A stretch of 64,000 nucleotides of DNA from Bacteroidaceae bacterium. GTDB taxonomy: Bacteria; Bacteroidota; Bacteroidia; Bacteroidales; Bacteroidaceae. Under the pieces are notes generated by a model. That model did no database searches and had not been told where the DNA came from. It saw only the letters and a list, made by a program, of their open reading frames with translations. Location: positions 19,138-83,137 of the forward strand of contig JAFUVE010000006.1 of the NCBI GenBank assembly GCA_017483765.1, written 5' to 3'. Both the position numbers and the translations under genes were made by a program. Below, in pieces: positions 16,039 through 25,926 of this stretch (the stretch's first letter is position 1; the number at the start of each line of letters is the position of its first letter).

Positions 16039-17442
16039 TTATTCGCAGAACAAGTCGTCAAGCAAAACGTTGTTCTGAACCAAATTGATGGAATATTCGT
16101 TCTGCTTCAAAGGATATGTGGTCACCATGGCAATGTAAATGCCTTTGCGCTTTTTCATCGCCGTTTTCAGACAACTGATTTTTTCTCTCAGTTTTTCTGC
16201 TGTTGTTTTATTTATGCTATAAGGCTCGTCTGTGAACTTCATCTCACATAACGTTACGATTTGGTCTCCACGGTCAATCACCATGTCGATTTGCGCTTCT
16301 GGGCTGTAATATGAGAATGTGTTCGTGCTGATCCCTGATATGCCCAATGCTTTCTTTATCTGGTGTTGATGGCTCATGCACAGACGTTCGAAAGATAAAC
16401 CGCACCATGTGTGATAAGTGGAGGTTCCTTGCAAGTGCATCCAGTTGGATGTGTCGAATGAAGGACCGTTTTTGAGAAAATTATGGTAGAAAAGACTGAA
16501 GTAATCGATGAGCTGGTAGGTGAACGTCACATTGCCTATCGTTTTGTATTTTCGGATAAAACCGCATTGCTCCAGTTCTTCCAGGCGACGGGAGAGCCCG
16601 CCACCGTCGCTCACTTTGGTGTGGTGGATAATTTCCTCACGGGTATATCCGCTCTTCTTTTTTGCCAACGTCTCTACGATTCGTAGGTATTCTTCAGATT
16701 TTTTGAATAGTGACGCATAAAGGTTCTGGTATTCATCCTCAAGCAATGCAGTCTCTGAGAAAAATAATGCATCGACATTCTGAGCCAGGCTTTTGCTTTT
16801 GTCAAGCATGTCAAGATAATAGGGGATGCCGCCTAGAATCATGTAACATTCTGCGGTCATCTTGTTTTCCCAGTTGATTCCCTTTGACGAGAGGTAGGCT
16901 TTTGTCTCAGCCAAGTCGAAAGGTGCTATTTTCATCTTGAACGTAAGTCTGTTGTGAAGCCCACCATGATTTCTTACGATATTTTTCACCAGCCATGAGG
17001 CTGCTGAACCGCAAACAATCAGCAGGATGTCGTGGCGGGCGGATGCCCATGAATTCCAAAACAGCTCCAGTGCTTTTACAAAACTGGATTTTGGGGTGTC
17101 CATCCAAGGCAGCTCGTCTAAGAATATGACTTTCCGCTCCTTTTTGCTTTTTGTGAGAAGTTGCTCAAGTGCATGGAACGCATCAAACCAATCCTTTATT
17201 TCTTTCCCGTCAATTGAGTCGTCGTATTGTCTGATGGAATTCCTGAAGTTAACCAGTTGCTCCATTCTGTCTCCTTTTGCTATGCCTGTTGCGCTGAAAG
17301 CAAACTGATTCTGAAAATATTCCCTGATCAGGTAGGTTTTGCCGACGCGACGACGGCCATATACCATGAGGAATTCAGAGCGGTTTGAGTTAAACAGCCT
17401 CTGCAATGATTCTTTTTCTGTTTTTCTTCCAATAATTTCCAT
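16039..17442 (-). CDS. ATPase_2/DUF234 protein (P-loop ATPase plus PD-(D/E)XK-like domain)
   Basis: The start at 17440-17442 (MEIIGRKTEKESL) is chosen because the -7 box at 17464-17471 lies downstream of the longer reading-frame start and the family begins here. The 467-residue protein carries Walker A in YGRRRVGKTY (28-37) and Walker B in KVIFLDELPWMDT. The middle is a helical region with a winged-helix (EEIIHHTKVSDGGGLSRRLEELEQCGFI). The C-terminal DUF234 part contains SPEAQIDMVIDRGDQIVTLCEMKF, the D...E-x-K pattern of a PD-(D/E)XK nuclease-like fold. A homologue with the same layout is encoded at 30229-31656. The family is very common in Bacteroidales and archaea; its job is unknown. Two palindromes lie at its promoter. 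Confidence 0.85.
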   Translation of the reverse strand: MEIIGRKTEKESLQRLFNSNRSEFLMVYGRRRVGKTYLIREYFQNQFAFSATGIAKGDRMEQLVNFRNSIRQYDDSIDGKEIKDWFDAFHALEQLLTKSKKERKVIFLDELPWMDTPKSSFVKALELFWNSWASARHDILLIVCGSAASWLVKNIVRNHGGLHNRLTFKMKIAPFDLAETKAYLSSKGINWENKMTAECYMILGGIPYYLDMLDKSKSLAQNVDALFFSETALLEDEYQNLYASLFKKSEEYLRIVETLAKKKSGYTREEIIHHTKVSDGGGLSRRLEELEQCGFIRKYKTIGNVTFTYQLIDYFSLFYHNFLKNGPSFDTSNWMHLQGTSTYHTWCGLSFERLCMSHQHQIKKALGISGISTNTFSYYSPEAQIDMVIDRGDQIVTLCEMKFTDEPYSINKTTAEKLREKISCLKTAMKKRKGIYIAMVTTYPLKQNEYSINLVQNNVLLDDLFCE

Positions 17443-17463
17443 AATAATTCTTATTTTTGGCTG

Positions 17464-17495
17464 CAAAGGTACGAATTTTATGCAAAACCGCCAAA
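17464..17495 (-). promoter_or_regulatory. Promoter of the 16.0-kb DUF234 ATPase
   Basis: On the minus strand TACCTTTG (17464-17471) fits the -7 box, and TTTG (17492-17495) lies exactly 20 bp upstream, matching the -33 element. The TTTG is part of the palindrome arm 17485-17495. The start codon is about 22 bp downstream of the -7 box. Confidence 0.75.
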
Positions 17496-17519
17496 AATAT
17501 ATGCTATATTTGGCGGTTT
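17485..17519. repeat. Operator-like palindrome (AAACCGCCAAA / TTTGGCGGTTT)
   Basis: Perfect 11-bp inverted repeat, arms 17485-17495 and 17509-17519, loop 13 bp. It covers the -33 element of the ATPase promoter, the position of a repressor site. Confidence 0.8.
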
Positions 17520-17530
17520 GGGGTAAAAAA

Positions 17531-17566
17531 TGATGGCATTCCGCCAAAAATAATATATTTGTGGCA
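17531..17566. repeat. Second, imperfect CCGCCAAA palindrome
   Basis: An imperfect inverted repeat sharing the CCGCCAAAAATA word with the promoter-proximal palindrome, with outer arms GGCAT and ATGCC. It lies about 46 bp further upstream. Confidence 0.55.
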
Positions 17567-18232
17567 TGCCCGATTCGTTGCTGTTTTGGAAGAACTCTGC
17601 TGAAACATATCTGCCACTGGCTTCTTTTATCCTTCTTTTTGTTGTTTTTCCGCCTATTCACGACTCCTTCTCTTTCACATGGCAAATGCATTATTTTACC
17701 TTCTCAATCCAACCTTACACCAAATGGATGAAATGGATGATGGTGTTTTGCCTTTTTTCTTTTATCTTTGCCACGAAGAAAAAAAAGTTGCCCGTAAATA
17801 TGCGATAGTCAGATTTGTTTCATAAATTTGTCGCGTCATCGCATTTTGGTGGCAGACATATCAGCAAGCGTTAGCAAATCCCCGCCTGTGAATCTCGACA
17901 ATTCATCCCTGTGCAATCGGACAAGCGAACGCCATACTTCATTATATGTATATGTGTGCTTTCTCTGCGCATGTATCTTTCTGTGGTGTGGGCGACTTTT
18001 CTTATTCTTTGCACAGCCTGTCGTAGCCTCTTTGAGGAATAAGACGGGTCGACTCACCATTTTTTTTTAATTCGAAATAATTTGATATTCTCAAAACACA
18101 CGACCAGAAAAAAGAATCCAACTATCATAAACAAGAATAATTACATTCCTCCAACAGTCTCTCTTATCAAACAATATTTTTGTAAAATAGTGAAAATTTC
18201 GCAAAAATGCTAATTTTTTCAAATAAAATGAT
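17567..18232. other. Intergenic region, nothing recognised
   Basis: Short frames occur on both strands (for example 17566-17808 plus and 17836-18060 minus), but none has a domain, signal or plausible start. AT-rich. Downstream end holds the hig promoter. Confidence 0.4.
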
Positions 18233-18240
18233 TATCTTTG
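18233..18240 (+). promoter_or_regulatory. -7 promoter box of higBA
   Basis: TATCTTTG, matching TAnnTTTG, 23 bp before the higB start. The region upstream is T/A-rich without an exact TTTG at -33. Confidence 0.6.
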
Positions 18241-18263
18241 CGGTGTGAATTGTATTATAAACA

Positions 18264-18581
18264 ATGAATGTTGAGTTTGAAAATTCGTCTTTAGCTGAAC
18301 TTTACGAGTTTGGTGCAACCAAAGACCACAGATACAACCGACTCTCAAAGGATATCGTAAAGCGCTATGTGAAAGTAGTGAATTTCTTAAGAGCAGCCCG
18401 GCGCATAGAAGATCTGTTTCTTATCAAGTCTCTTCATTATGAGAAAAAGAAGGGAGACTTAAATGGTGTGGATGTGGTTTGGATAAACGACCAGTATCGT
18501 TTGTTGTTCCGAAGTTCCCCAGATGAGGCAGGAATTATCGTAAACGCCTTGATTTTTGAAATATCTAAACATTATGAGTGA
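18264..18581 (+). CDS. higB: HigB-type toxin (RelE superfamily)
   Basis: The 105-residue protein has the RelE/HigB layout: an N-terminal strand (MNVEFENSSLAELYEFG), helices with IVKRYVKVVNFLRAARRIEDLFLIKSLHYEKK, then LNGVDVVWINDQYRLLFRS near the end, the strand that carries the catalytic Arg in ribosome-dependent mRNA interferases. It comes before its antitoxin, the order typical of hig loci, and overlaps it by 8 bp. A promoter with a short leader of about 15 nt precedes it. In plasmid and chromosomal hig pairs HigB cuts mRNA at the ribosome until HigA binds it. Confidence 0.88.
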   Translation: MNVEFENSSLAELYEFGATKDHRYNRLSKDIVKRYVKVVNFLRAARRIEDLFLIKSLHYEKKKGDLNGVDVVWINDQYRLLFRSSPDEAGIIVNALIFEISKHYE

Positions 18582-18939
18582 TAAAACTTTGACTCCATTT
18601 GTTGCGACCCATCCTGGAGAAATGATACGGGATGAACTGAAAGAACGTGGCATGACGCAAAAGCAACTGGCCGATCAGACAGGAATCAAACCTTCCGTGC
18701 TGAGCGAAACCATAAACGGCAAGCGAGGTGTCTCAGTCAATATGGCTGCCGCGTTGGAGAAAGCACTTGGCATACCGGCTGAAGTCTGGTTGAATCTGCA
18801 GGCGCAGTACGACCTTGACACAGCCCATATTGCAGAACGCAGTAATCAAAAAGAAACGGTGCCGGTTACGATACCGGTTCGGGACCATAATCTTCTGAAA
18901 GAACTTGCCAGGAAGTTCGGATGGGTATGTGCCTTTTAG
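18574..18939 (+). CDS. higA: HigA-type antitoxin with HTH_XRE domain
   Basis: The start is the ATG at 18574 (MSDKTLTPFVATHPGEMI), inside the last codons of higB; the frame is open six codons further upstream. ATHPGEMIRDELKERGMTQKQLADQTGIKPSVLSETINGKRGVSVNMAAALEKALGIPAEVWLNLQAQYDL is a classical HigA/XRE helix-turn-helix. The C-terminal 30 residues are less typical. Such antitoxins bind the toxin and repress their own promoter. The 121-residue length is usual. A strong hairpin with a T-run follows 43 bp after the stop. Confidence 0.9.
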   Translation: MSDKTLTPFVATHPGEMIRDELKERGMTQKQLADQTGIKPSVLSETINGKRGVSVNMAAALEKALGIPAEVWLNLQAQYDLDTAHIAERSNQKETVPVTIPVRDHNLLKELARKFGWVCAF

Positions 18940-18982
18940 GCTGATGCCGGTCCAGACTTTGTCAAAGAATCAATTCTGTCAG

Positions 18983-19027
18983 TGCCACCGACAAAATGTC
19001 ATACATGACATCGGTGGCATATTTTTT
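18983..19027 (+). terminator. Hairpin between higA and groES
   Basis: Inverted repeat with arms TGCCACCGA (18983-18991) and TCGGTGGCA (19011-19019), and an inner pair ATGTCAT/ATGACAT. Six T follow at 19022-19027. It reads as a terminator for higBA; lying 52 bp before groES it could also be a heat-shock regulatory site. It does not match CIRCE. Confidence 0.6.
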
Positions 19028-19078
19028 GCGTAATTGGTTTTCGGAAAAAACAATAAATCAAATAAAAACATTACGATT

Positions 19079-19351
19079 ATGAACATTAAACCATTAGCAG
19101 ACAGAGTTCTGATTCTTCCTGCTCCGGCAGAAGAAAAGACCATCGGCGGTATCATCATCCCTGACACCGCTAAAGAGAAACCCCTTCAGGGTGAGATTGT
19201 TGCCGTAGGTAACGGTACGAAAGACGAGGAAATGGCTCTGAAAGTGGGCGATCAGGTGCTCTATGGCAAGTATGCCGGCACAGAGCTGGAATACCAGGGC
19301 GTGAAATATCTGATTATGCGCCAGAGCGACGTTTTGGCCGTTCTCGGATAA
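19079..19351 (+). CDS. groES: Co-chaperonin GroES
   Basis: The start is the ATG at 19079-19081; a longer frame upstream is not supported by the family. The 90-residue product [44 protein letters not shown]... contains the mobile loop ([14 protein letters not shown]) and the C-terminal [26 protein letters not shown] of GroES. It forms the heptameric lid of GroEL for folding cytoplasmic proteins. groEL follows 52 bp downstream in the same direction. No CIRCE element (TTAGCACTC-N9-GAGTGCTAA) was found upstream; a different hairpin lies at 18983-19027. Confidence 0.97.
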   Translation: MNIKPLADRVLILPAPAEEKTIGGIIIPDTAKEKPLQGEIVAVGNGTKDEEMALKVGDQVLYGKYAGTELEYQGVKYLIMRQSDVLAVLG

Positions 19352-19397
19352 TTTTTTTATGAGGTAAACGAAAAAAACAGAAACACTTAAAATTTAA

Positions 19398-21032
<1,635 letters not shown>

Positions 21033-21066
21033 TTCCCGACTCGCAGATTTGTACAACATCATTTAG

Positions 21067-21109
21067 AAAGCAAAAGCCGCTGAATCGATTCAGCGGCTTT
21101 TGCTTTTTT
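21067..21109 (+). terminator. groESL terminator
   Basis: Perfect palindrome of 40 bp (21067-21106, arms of 20 bp beginning AAAGCAAAAGCCGCTGAATC), ending in a T-run to 21109. It lies 34 bp after groEL. Confidence 0.95.
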
Positions 21110-21122
21110 GGGGGCTTGCTAG

Positions 21123-21189
21123 ACTGAAAATTTGAAGTGCTACTCCAAATATTCTTGTAAAATTTGAAGTGCTACTCCAAATTTTCAGT
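21123..21189. promoter_or_regulatory. Two phased 21-bp palindromes upstream of the second ECF sigma gene
   Basis: ATTTGAAGTGCTACTCCAAA-T occurs identically at 21130-21150 and 21162-21182, 32 bp apart (about three helical turns). Each copy is nearly palindromic (ATTTG-AGT / ACT-CAAAT). The pair is enclosed by an inverted repeat ACTGAAAATTTG (21123-21134) and CAAATTTTCAGT (21178-21189). This looks like a double operator, or a hairpin in the groEL downstream region. Confidence 0.6.
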
Positions 21190-21282
21190 TTTTTTCTTGC
21201 GCACTTGTGAAAAATATTCTTTTTTTTAAATCTTTTTCTACATTTTTCCGTCTTTACAATATATGCTATTTAATCATGAATA

Positions 21283-21290
21283 TATCTTTG
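21283..21290 (+). promoter_or_regulatory. -7 promoter box of the ECF sigma gene
   Basis: TATCTTTG matches TAnnTTTG, 14 bp before the start codon at 21305. The predicted leader is less than 10 nt. Confidence 0.5.
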
Positions 21291-21304
21291 TTTGAATTAA
21301 TACA

Positions 21305-21781
21305 ATGAACAAGATTACAGAATTGATACATGAGAACCGCTCCTCGCTAATGAGATATGCCTGCTATCGGCTGGGCGATGCTGATGATGCAAAAGATGTT
21401 GTGCAGGATCTCTATCTGAAACTTTACAGCAGATATTCAGAAGACGGTAGTGGGGATGTGAAAAACTGGAAACACTATGCGTTTCGAACATTGTCGAATC
21501 TATGCGCCGACCGTCTCCGTTCGGCAGAGAGGCAGGCGACCTTACATTTTGATGAACATTTTGATGTTGCTGATATACCAGACGAGGACAATGAGGCGGA
21601 TATTACCCGAATCACTCAGTTGCTTGCTACTATACCAAAGGAACAGGCGGAAGTAATTCGGCTGAGAATCTATGGCAACAATAGTTTTGCTGAAGTCGCT
21701 GCAATCCTTTCGCTTCCGCTGTCCACAGTGAAGTCCCGGTTTCTCTATGGCTTGGAGAAAATCCGTCAGGCTATGAAATAA
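21305..21781 (+). CDS. ECF-type RNA polymerase sigma factor
   Basis: A compact sigma factor of 158 residues. Region 2 is at about 10-50 (NRSSLMRYACYRLGDADDAKDVVQDLYLKLYSRY), region 4 at about 105-155 (LLATIPKEQAEVIRLRIYGNNSFAEVAAILSLPLSTVKSRFLYGLEKIRQAMK). A putative anti-sigma factor follows 27 bp downstream in the same direction. The pair is separate from the other ECF operon at 15.2-15.8 kb: its anti-sigma has a zinc finger rather than a barrel. Two phased palindromes lie 120-180 bp upstream. Target genes are not evident. Confidence 0.9.
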   Translation: MNKITELIHENRSSLMRYACYRLGDADDAKDVVQDLYLKLYSRYSEDGSGDVKNWKHYAFRTLSNLCADRLRSAERQATLHFDEHFDVADIPDEDNEADITRITQLLATIPKEQAEVIRLRIYGNNSFAEVAAILSLPLSTVKSRFLYGLEKIRQAMK

Positions 21782-21808
21782 TGAATTACCCTTTAAATGT
21801 GTTGAATT

Positions 21809-23101
21809 ATGAACTGTAAAGAATTTAAAAACAAGGTGGCTGATTTGTTTGACACAACCATAGATTCCCACGTCATGGCAGAATGTCAGAATCATATTGA
21901 CAGCTGCCCGGACTGTAAGGCTTATTATGAAAACATTAAAGCCGCCTTTGAATCGCTTCAGCCTGCAGGAAGAAACGATTCTGCCCAATTCGTGAAAACT
22001 AATGGGAGGAAGAAACGAACAGCCTTTTGGAAAACCATTGCCGCGGCTGCTTCGGTGATACTGGCAGTAGGACTTCTTTCCGCTCTTTTATTTTCCTCTC
22101 CGGCAAAAGCAGAGACCAATGATTTGCTTTTCTTTGAACAGTCCATCAGCAGTATACGTGAAGCCATTGATTGCCGTATGAAGGTGGATGTGCGGACAAC
22201 CCCTTATGAGAACTTTCGGTTTTACGACCCGAAGGCTGATTTTCTGACGATGGACGTGCTTCTACTGTGGCAAGACGGCTCCATGTGTTACAGAGTGGAG
22301 AAACCTGGTGGTCGAGTGGTGGTGTTTGATGGTTGCAACCAGTATATGTGGATTCCTGGTATCTTGTATCTGAAAGGTACTGCTGAGTCTAATTTCCTGG
22401 AAGATTTTAATAATCTTCTGTTTCCAGACCGTCTGCTTTTGATGCAAAAGTCGGCAGTGGAATTTTCGGATGCGAACAAAGTGACGAGAATAGAGTCGGA
22501 CTCGACAGTGACACTTCGTTTTGAGGGAAAGAAAAAGAACGGTGACCTCCGTCAGTTGCTTCGCACTGGCAAGATGGACGACTGTGATGTGGTAATTGAG
22601 AACGTATTCTCTAAAGATGATCATTTATTGAGGTCGTTGAAACTCTGGGTTGTGGATGATGGCCGTCAGACGTTGCTTGTGGATATGGCCCACATATCTT
22701 ACAACGTGCAGCTCAGCAAGGATGAAGTGACAAAACTGCCTGACGTGCCCGAAAGCCAGTGGAATAAGGGAGATGCGAATGTGCAGGATGTGGACCGGTT
22801 AGCCCGTTTGCAACAGGAAACGCCAGAAGAGGCTGCACAGCGAATTGTCAATGCATTCATATCGGGACAGATGGAGACAGCGCAGGAGGCCCTGTGCTAT
22901 TACAAAGTGTTGTTCGCAGAGATACACCGAAAATTCAAGGGGTGCAGAGCTACTGATTTCAAGGCGAGAAAGTCGGATGATTATGCCGGAGTTTATGTGT
23001 TCTATGTGCTCACCAACCCTGACGGCAGCCAGGAAAACATGCATATATCAGTCCGCAAGGACAATCCACAGCATATCTGGATTGCAGATGGTGGAATATG
23101 A
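21809..23101 (+). CDS. Membrane anti-sigma factor with zinc finger and RseB/LolA-like periplasmic part
   Basis: Residues 1-40 contain an anti-sigma zinc finger (H-x3-C-x2-C in HIDSCPDC, plus an N-terminal Cys in MNCKEF). After a linker a transmembrane helix follows at about 73-95 (WKTIAAAASVILAVGLLSALLF). Then comes a long outer part, beta-rich and with VDMAHISYNVQLSKDEVTKLPDVPESQW, resembling LolA/RseB-type lipid- or lipoprotein-sensing domains, but this is a guess from strand pattern. The last 100 residues hold a second small domain. The protein probably holds the preceding sigma factor at the inner membrane. Length 430 residues. Confidence 0.75.
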   Translation: MNCKEFKNKVADLFDTTIDSHVMAECQNHIDSCPDCKAYYENIKAAFESLQPAGRNDSAQFVKTNGRKKRTAFWKTIAAAASVILAVGLLSALLFSSPAKAETNDLLFFEQSISSIREAIDCRMKVDVRTTPYENFRFYDPKADFLTMDVLLLWQDGSMCYRVEKPGGRVVVFDGCNQYMWIPGILYLKGTAESNFLEDFNNLLFPDRLLLMQKSAVEFSDANKVTRIESDSTVTLRFEGKKKNGDLRQLLRTGKMDDCDVVIENVFSKDDHLLRSLKLWVVDDGRQTLLVDMAHISYNVQLSKDEVTKLPDVPESQWNKGDANVQDVDRLARLQQETPEEAAQRIVNAFISGQMETAQEALCYYKVLFAEIHRKFKGCRATDFKARKSDDYAGVYVFYVLTNPDGSQENMHISVRKDNPQHIWIADGGI

Positions 23102-23165
23102 ATTAAACCAGACCCATTCTTTTTTGTAATAGTGGCATAAAGCGTATGACAATATATGCCACAAA

Positions 23166-23199
23166 AAAGCAAGCCGCCTGTGATTTGGCGGCTTGCTTT
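23166..23199. terminator. Bidirectional terminator between the anti-sigma gene and tyrS
   Basis: Perfect 13-bp stem AAAGCAAGCCGCC (23166-23178) and GGCGGCTTGCTTT (23187-23199), 8-nt loop. It lies between two convergent genes, so it can serve both. Confidence 0.9.
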
Positions 23200-23235
23200 C
23201 ATATTGTTGTTGTGTCAGTCTCTTTGAGCCAGTGA

Positions 23236-24531
23236 TTATTTCGCGATAATCAGGAAGTATTTTTTCTTGCCTTGCTGGATGAGCAGGTATTTGCCATCGA
23301 GTAGGTCATCGGTTGTGAGCGTGAGGTTCGGGTCAGAGATCTTCTCCTTGTTGATGCTCACGCCACCACCCTGGGTCATCTTGCGCATCTCACCCTTTGA
23401 AGGGAACACCGTTGTGCTCTCTGTCGCAAGGTCGATGGCTTTCACACCGTTCTCAAAAAGGCTCTTGTCCACTTCAAAGTGTGGCACTCCGTCGAAGATG
23501 TCGAGCAGTGTCTGCTCGTCGAATTTCAGCAGCGACTCTTTCGTGGATTTTCCGAAGAGCACGTTGGATGCCTCGAGGGCCATCTCGTAGTCTTCCTGGG
23601 AGTGAACCATGACGGTCACTTCCTGTGCCAGACGCTTCTGCAGCACGCGGCGGCCAGGATCCTGGTCGTGCTCTGCGATGAGTGCGTCGATTTCCTCCTT
23701 AGGCAGTGAAGTGAAGATCTTGATGTAGCGCTTCGCGTCCTCGTCTGCGGTGTTGAGCCAGAACTGGTAGAAGATATATGGAGATGTGCGGGTACGGTCG
23801 AGCCAGATGTTGCCTTTCTCTGTCTTGCCGAACTTGCGTCCGTCGCTCTTGGTGACAAGCGGGCAGGTGAGTGCGAAACATTCCTTGCCCGACATACGGC
23901 GTATCAGCTCAGAACCGGTGGTGATGTTGCCCCACTGGTCGGCGCCTCCGAGCTGCAGACGGCAGTTGTTGTGCTCGCTCAGGTAGTAGAAGTCGTAGGC
24001 CTGCAGCAGCTGGTAAGTAAACTCGGTGAATGAAAGACCATCGCGTGCCTCGCCGTTCAGACGCTTTTGCACGGACTCCTTCGCCATCATGTAGTTCACG
24101 GTGATGTGCTTGCCCACGTCGCGCGCGAAGGCCAGGAAGGTGAAGTCCTTCATCCAGTCGTAGTTGTTGACAAGCTCAGCTTTGTTGGGCGCGTCGCTCT
24201 CGAAATCGAGGAACTTGCTGAGCTGTGCCTTGATGCATTTCACGTTGTGTGCCAGCGTTGCCTCGTCGAGCAGGTTGCGCTCCTGACTTTTTCCCGACGG
24301 GTCGCCAATCATGCCGGTGGCACCTCCGATGAGGGCGTATGGCTTGCCGCCGCAACGCTGGTAGTGGCGGAGCATCATCACGCCGCACAGGTGTCCGATA
24401 TGGAGGGAGTCGGCGGTCGGGTCAATGCCTAAGTATGCCGACACGTTCTTCTCCTTTTCCAGGAGCTCCTCTGTGCCCGGCATCATCTGGTGGATCATTC
24501 CACGCCATTCTAGTTCTTTTACGAAATTCAT
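23236..24531 (-). CDS. tyrS: Tyrosyl-tRNA synthetase
   Basis: The 431-residue protein is a class I synthetase of the bacterial TyrRS type: [26 protein letters not shown] with the HIGH motif, [23 protein letters not shown], the tyrosine pocket [34 protein letters not shown], and [13 protein letters not shown] as the KMSKS region. The C-terminal S4-like RNA-binding domain ([40 protein letters not shown]) is present. It charges tRNA-Tyr. The gene is single and convergent with the anti-sigma gene. No sign of damage or transfer. Confidence 0.98.
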   Translation of the reverse strand: MNFVKELEWRGMIHQMMPGTEELLEKEKNVSAYLGIDPTADSLHIGHLCGVMMLRHYQRCGGKPYALIGGATGMIGDPSGKSQERNLLDEATLAHNVKCIKAQLSKFLDFESDAPNKAELVNNYDWMKDFTFLAFARDVGKHITVNYMMAKESVQKRLNGEARDGLSFTEFTYQLLQAYDFYYLSEHNNCRLQLGGADQWGNITTGSELIRRMSGKECFALTCPLVTKSDGRKFGKTEKGNIWLDRTRTSPYIFYQFWLNTADEDAKRYIKIFTSLPKEEIDALIAEHDQDPGRRVLQKRLAQEVTVMVHSQEDYEMALEASNVLFGKSTKESLLKFDEQTLLDIFDGVPHFEVDKSLFENGVKAIDLATESTTVFPSKGEMRKMTQGGGVSINKEKISDPNLTLTTDDLLDGKYLLIQQGKKKYFLIIAK

Positions 24532-24664
24532 TGTATTTTTAGTTTTTAGTTTTCAGTTTTCAGTGAAGTTACCCTGAGTTTTCTTTTTAGTTTAAAGTTG
24601 AAAGTTTAATGTTTAATGAAATATTAGTGATTTCAGATGATATGATTATTTGAAAAAGTAACTA

Positions 24665-24695
24665 CACTTTTCGCTATTCACTTTTCACTTAATCA
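24665..24695. repeat. TAAGTGAA-type element at a gene stop
   Basis: On the minus strand the stop TAA of the kinase-CYTH gene runs straight into GTGAAAAGTGAATAGCGAAA and then AGTGTAGTTAC. The same order of words (TAAGTGAA, GTGAATAG, GTGTAGTTAC) follows the stop of the gene at 58901. Confidence 0.6.
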
Positions 24696-25784
24696 GTTGA
24701 TTTTTGCGATGGTGGCGTTGAAATAGTCGGGGTCGCCTGTCACTTCCTTGATGACCTTGATGAAGGGCGGGAAATGGATTTCATTGCCGTCTTTGGTTCC
24801 TGCGATTTCCAGAATGTTGAGGTTGTCGTCGCGCTCAAGGAAGGTGTCGAGCTCGAAATATTGCTTCTCCCACACGAATGTCTTGCGGAGTTTCTGTATG
24901 GTCTGCCGGCTTGTGTCTGCCTGCTGCAGCATGGTGACATACTGATATGGGGATATTTTACGCTCGGTCTCGATACATTCATCGTCCGACACCTGGGTCT
25001 TAGTGCGCAGAGTGTAGACGTAGCTTCCGTCCCATCCCCGCTTTCTGAGTCTCACGGTGGAGCCTGGGTCCGACTTGAGGTAGGTCTGGGTGATTTCGCT
25101 GTCGGTGGTCTCTGGCAGCTCTCCCGTCACGTCGACGAGGAAATAGCGCTGCACTTCGTTGAGTGCCGGCAGGCCCATCACGACTGAAATCTCCTTGATG
25201 ACGGCTTTGATTTTGTTCTCGAAGTCACGGCTGTTGTCTATGATTCTGAGATGTGGATGCCCGTTCCATGCGGATATGAGCTTGATGTCGAGCATACGGG
25301 CTGTCTTCACGTCCTCGCTGCGTGCGGCGTTGGTGGCAGTGGTGTAGAACTCTTCGGCCCCGTTGGCTGCGCTGACCAGATGGAGGACTGCGTCGTAGCG
25401 TGAGTCGCGCAGTTGGATGGTGTTGGTGCCGATGTCGTTCATCAGCGCCTGCCATGTCTCCTCTGGCAAGTAGGTGGAGATGTCCATGGTGCCTCGGTCG
25501 CAGACGACGATGGATGGCTTTCCGCATTTCCTGGCGATGTCCATGAAGCGGTCCTCAATGTGCATCTGCATCAGCAGTGTGGCCTTCTCAGCCTCGTAGT
25601 GGTACTGCCGGTCGTCGGTCAGGTAGTTCACTCCTGCCTGGATGCAGATGGTTGGTATTTCAGGCAGCGTGAACACCTGATAGCCAAGTCCTGTGAAGTG
25701 CTCGATGATGCGCACGAGCGCCGTGGTCTTGCCGGCACAGGGCCCGCCTGTGAGCACGATTTTCGTGATGTCGTTTTTGTTCAT
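24693..25784 (-). CDS. P-loop kinase-like ATPase fused to a CYTH triphosphatase-like domain
   Basis: The start is the ATG at 25782-25784 because the -7 box (25811-25818) lies downstream of the longer frame start. The 363-residue protein begins with a P-loop (KIVLTGGPCAGKTTALVRIIEHF, GGPCAGKT) and DRGTMDISTYLPEETW, the layout of AAA_28-type nucleotide kinases. From about residue 205 a CYTH domain follows: EVQRYFLVDVTGELP, VRLRKRGWDGSYVYTLRTKTQ, CIETERKISPYQYVTML. CYTH domains bind triphosphate compounds and metal ions. Such kinase-CYTH fusions occur in eukaryotes (Trypanosoma TRL/translocation-type proteins) and Bacteroidetes; substrate unknown. Confidence 0.8.
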   Translation of the reverse strand: MNKNDITKIVLTGGPCAGKTTALVRIIEHFTGLGYQVFTLPEIPTICIQAGVNYLTDDRQYHYEAEKATLLMQMHIEDRFMDIARKCGKPSIVVCDRGTMDISTYLPEETWQALMNDIGTNTIQLRDSRYDAVLHLVSAANGAEEFYTTATNAARSEDVKTARMLDIKLISAWNGHPHLRIIDNSRDFENKIKAVIKEISVVMGLPALNEVQRYFLVDVTGELPETTDSEITQTYLKSDPGSTVRLRKRGWDGSYVYTLRTKTQVSDDECIETERKISPYQYVTMLQQADTSRQTIQKLRKTFVWEKQYFELDTFLERDDNLNILEIAGTKDGNEIHFPPFIKVIKEVTGDPDYFNATIAKIN

Positions 25785-25810
25785 GTAGCTGGTTGCATGT
25801 AATCGGACTG

Positions 25811-25818
25811 CAAAGTTA
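25811..25818 (-). promoter_or_regulatory. -7 promoter box of the kinase-CYTH gene
   Basis: Minus strand TAACTTTG, 26 bp before the start codon at 25784. Confidence 0.6.
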
Positions 25819-25926
25819 CGAATATTAATTAACATTTGAAAATTAATTCAAATGATAATGCAGTTTTTTGATTATGAAAGCCTTGGCTTCAGCCTGTCTG
25901 GGGCGTTTCTGCCTGTCTGAGTCATC

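Noticed and set aside
17443-17691. Longer N-terminus of the 16.0-kb ATPase
   Set aside because: It would read through the promoter and the palindromes; family N-terminus starts at 17442.
18983-19027. CIRCE element for groESL
   Set aside because: The hairpin has TGCCACCGA arms rather than TTAGCACTC/GAGTGCTAA, and it ends in a T-run like a terminator.
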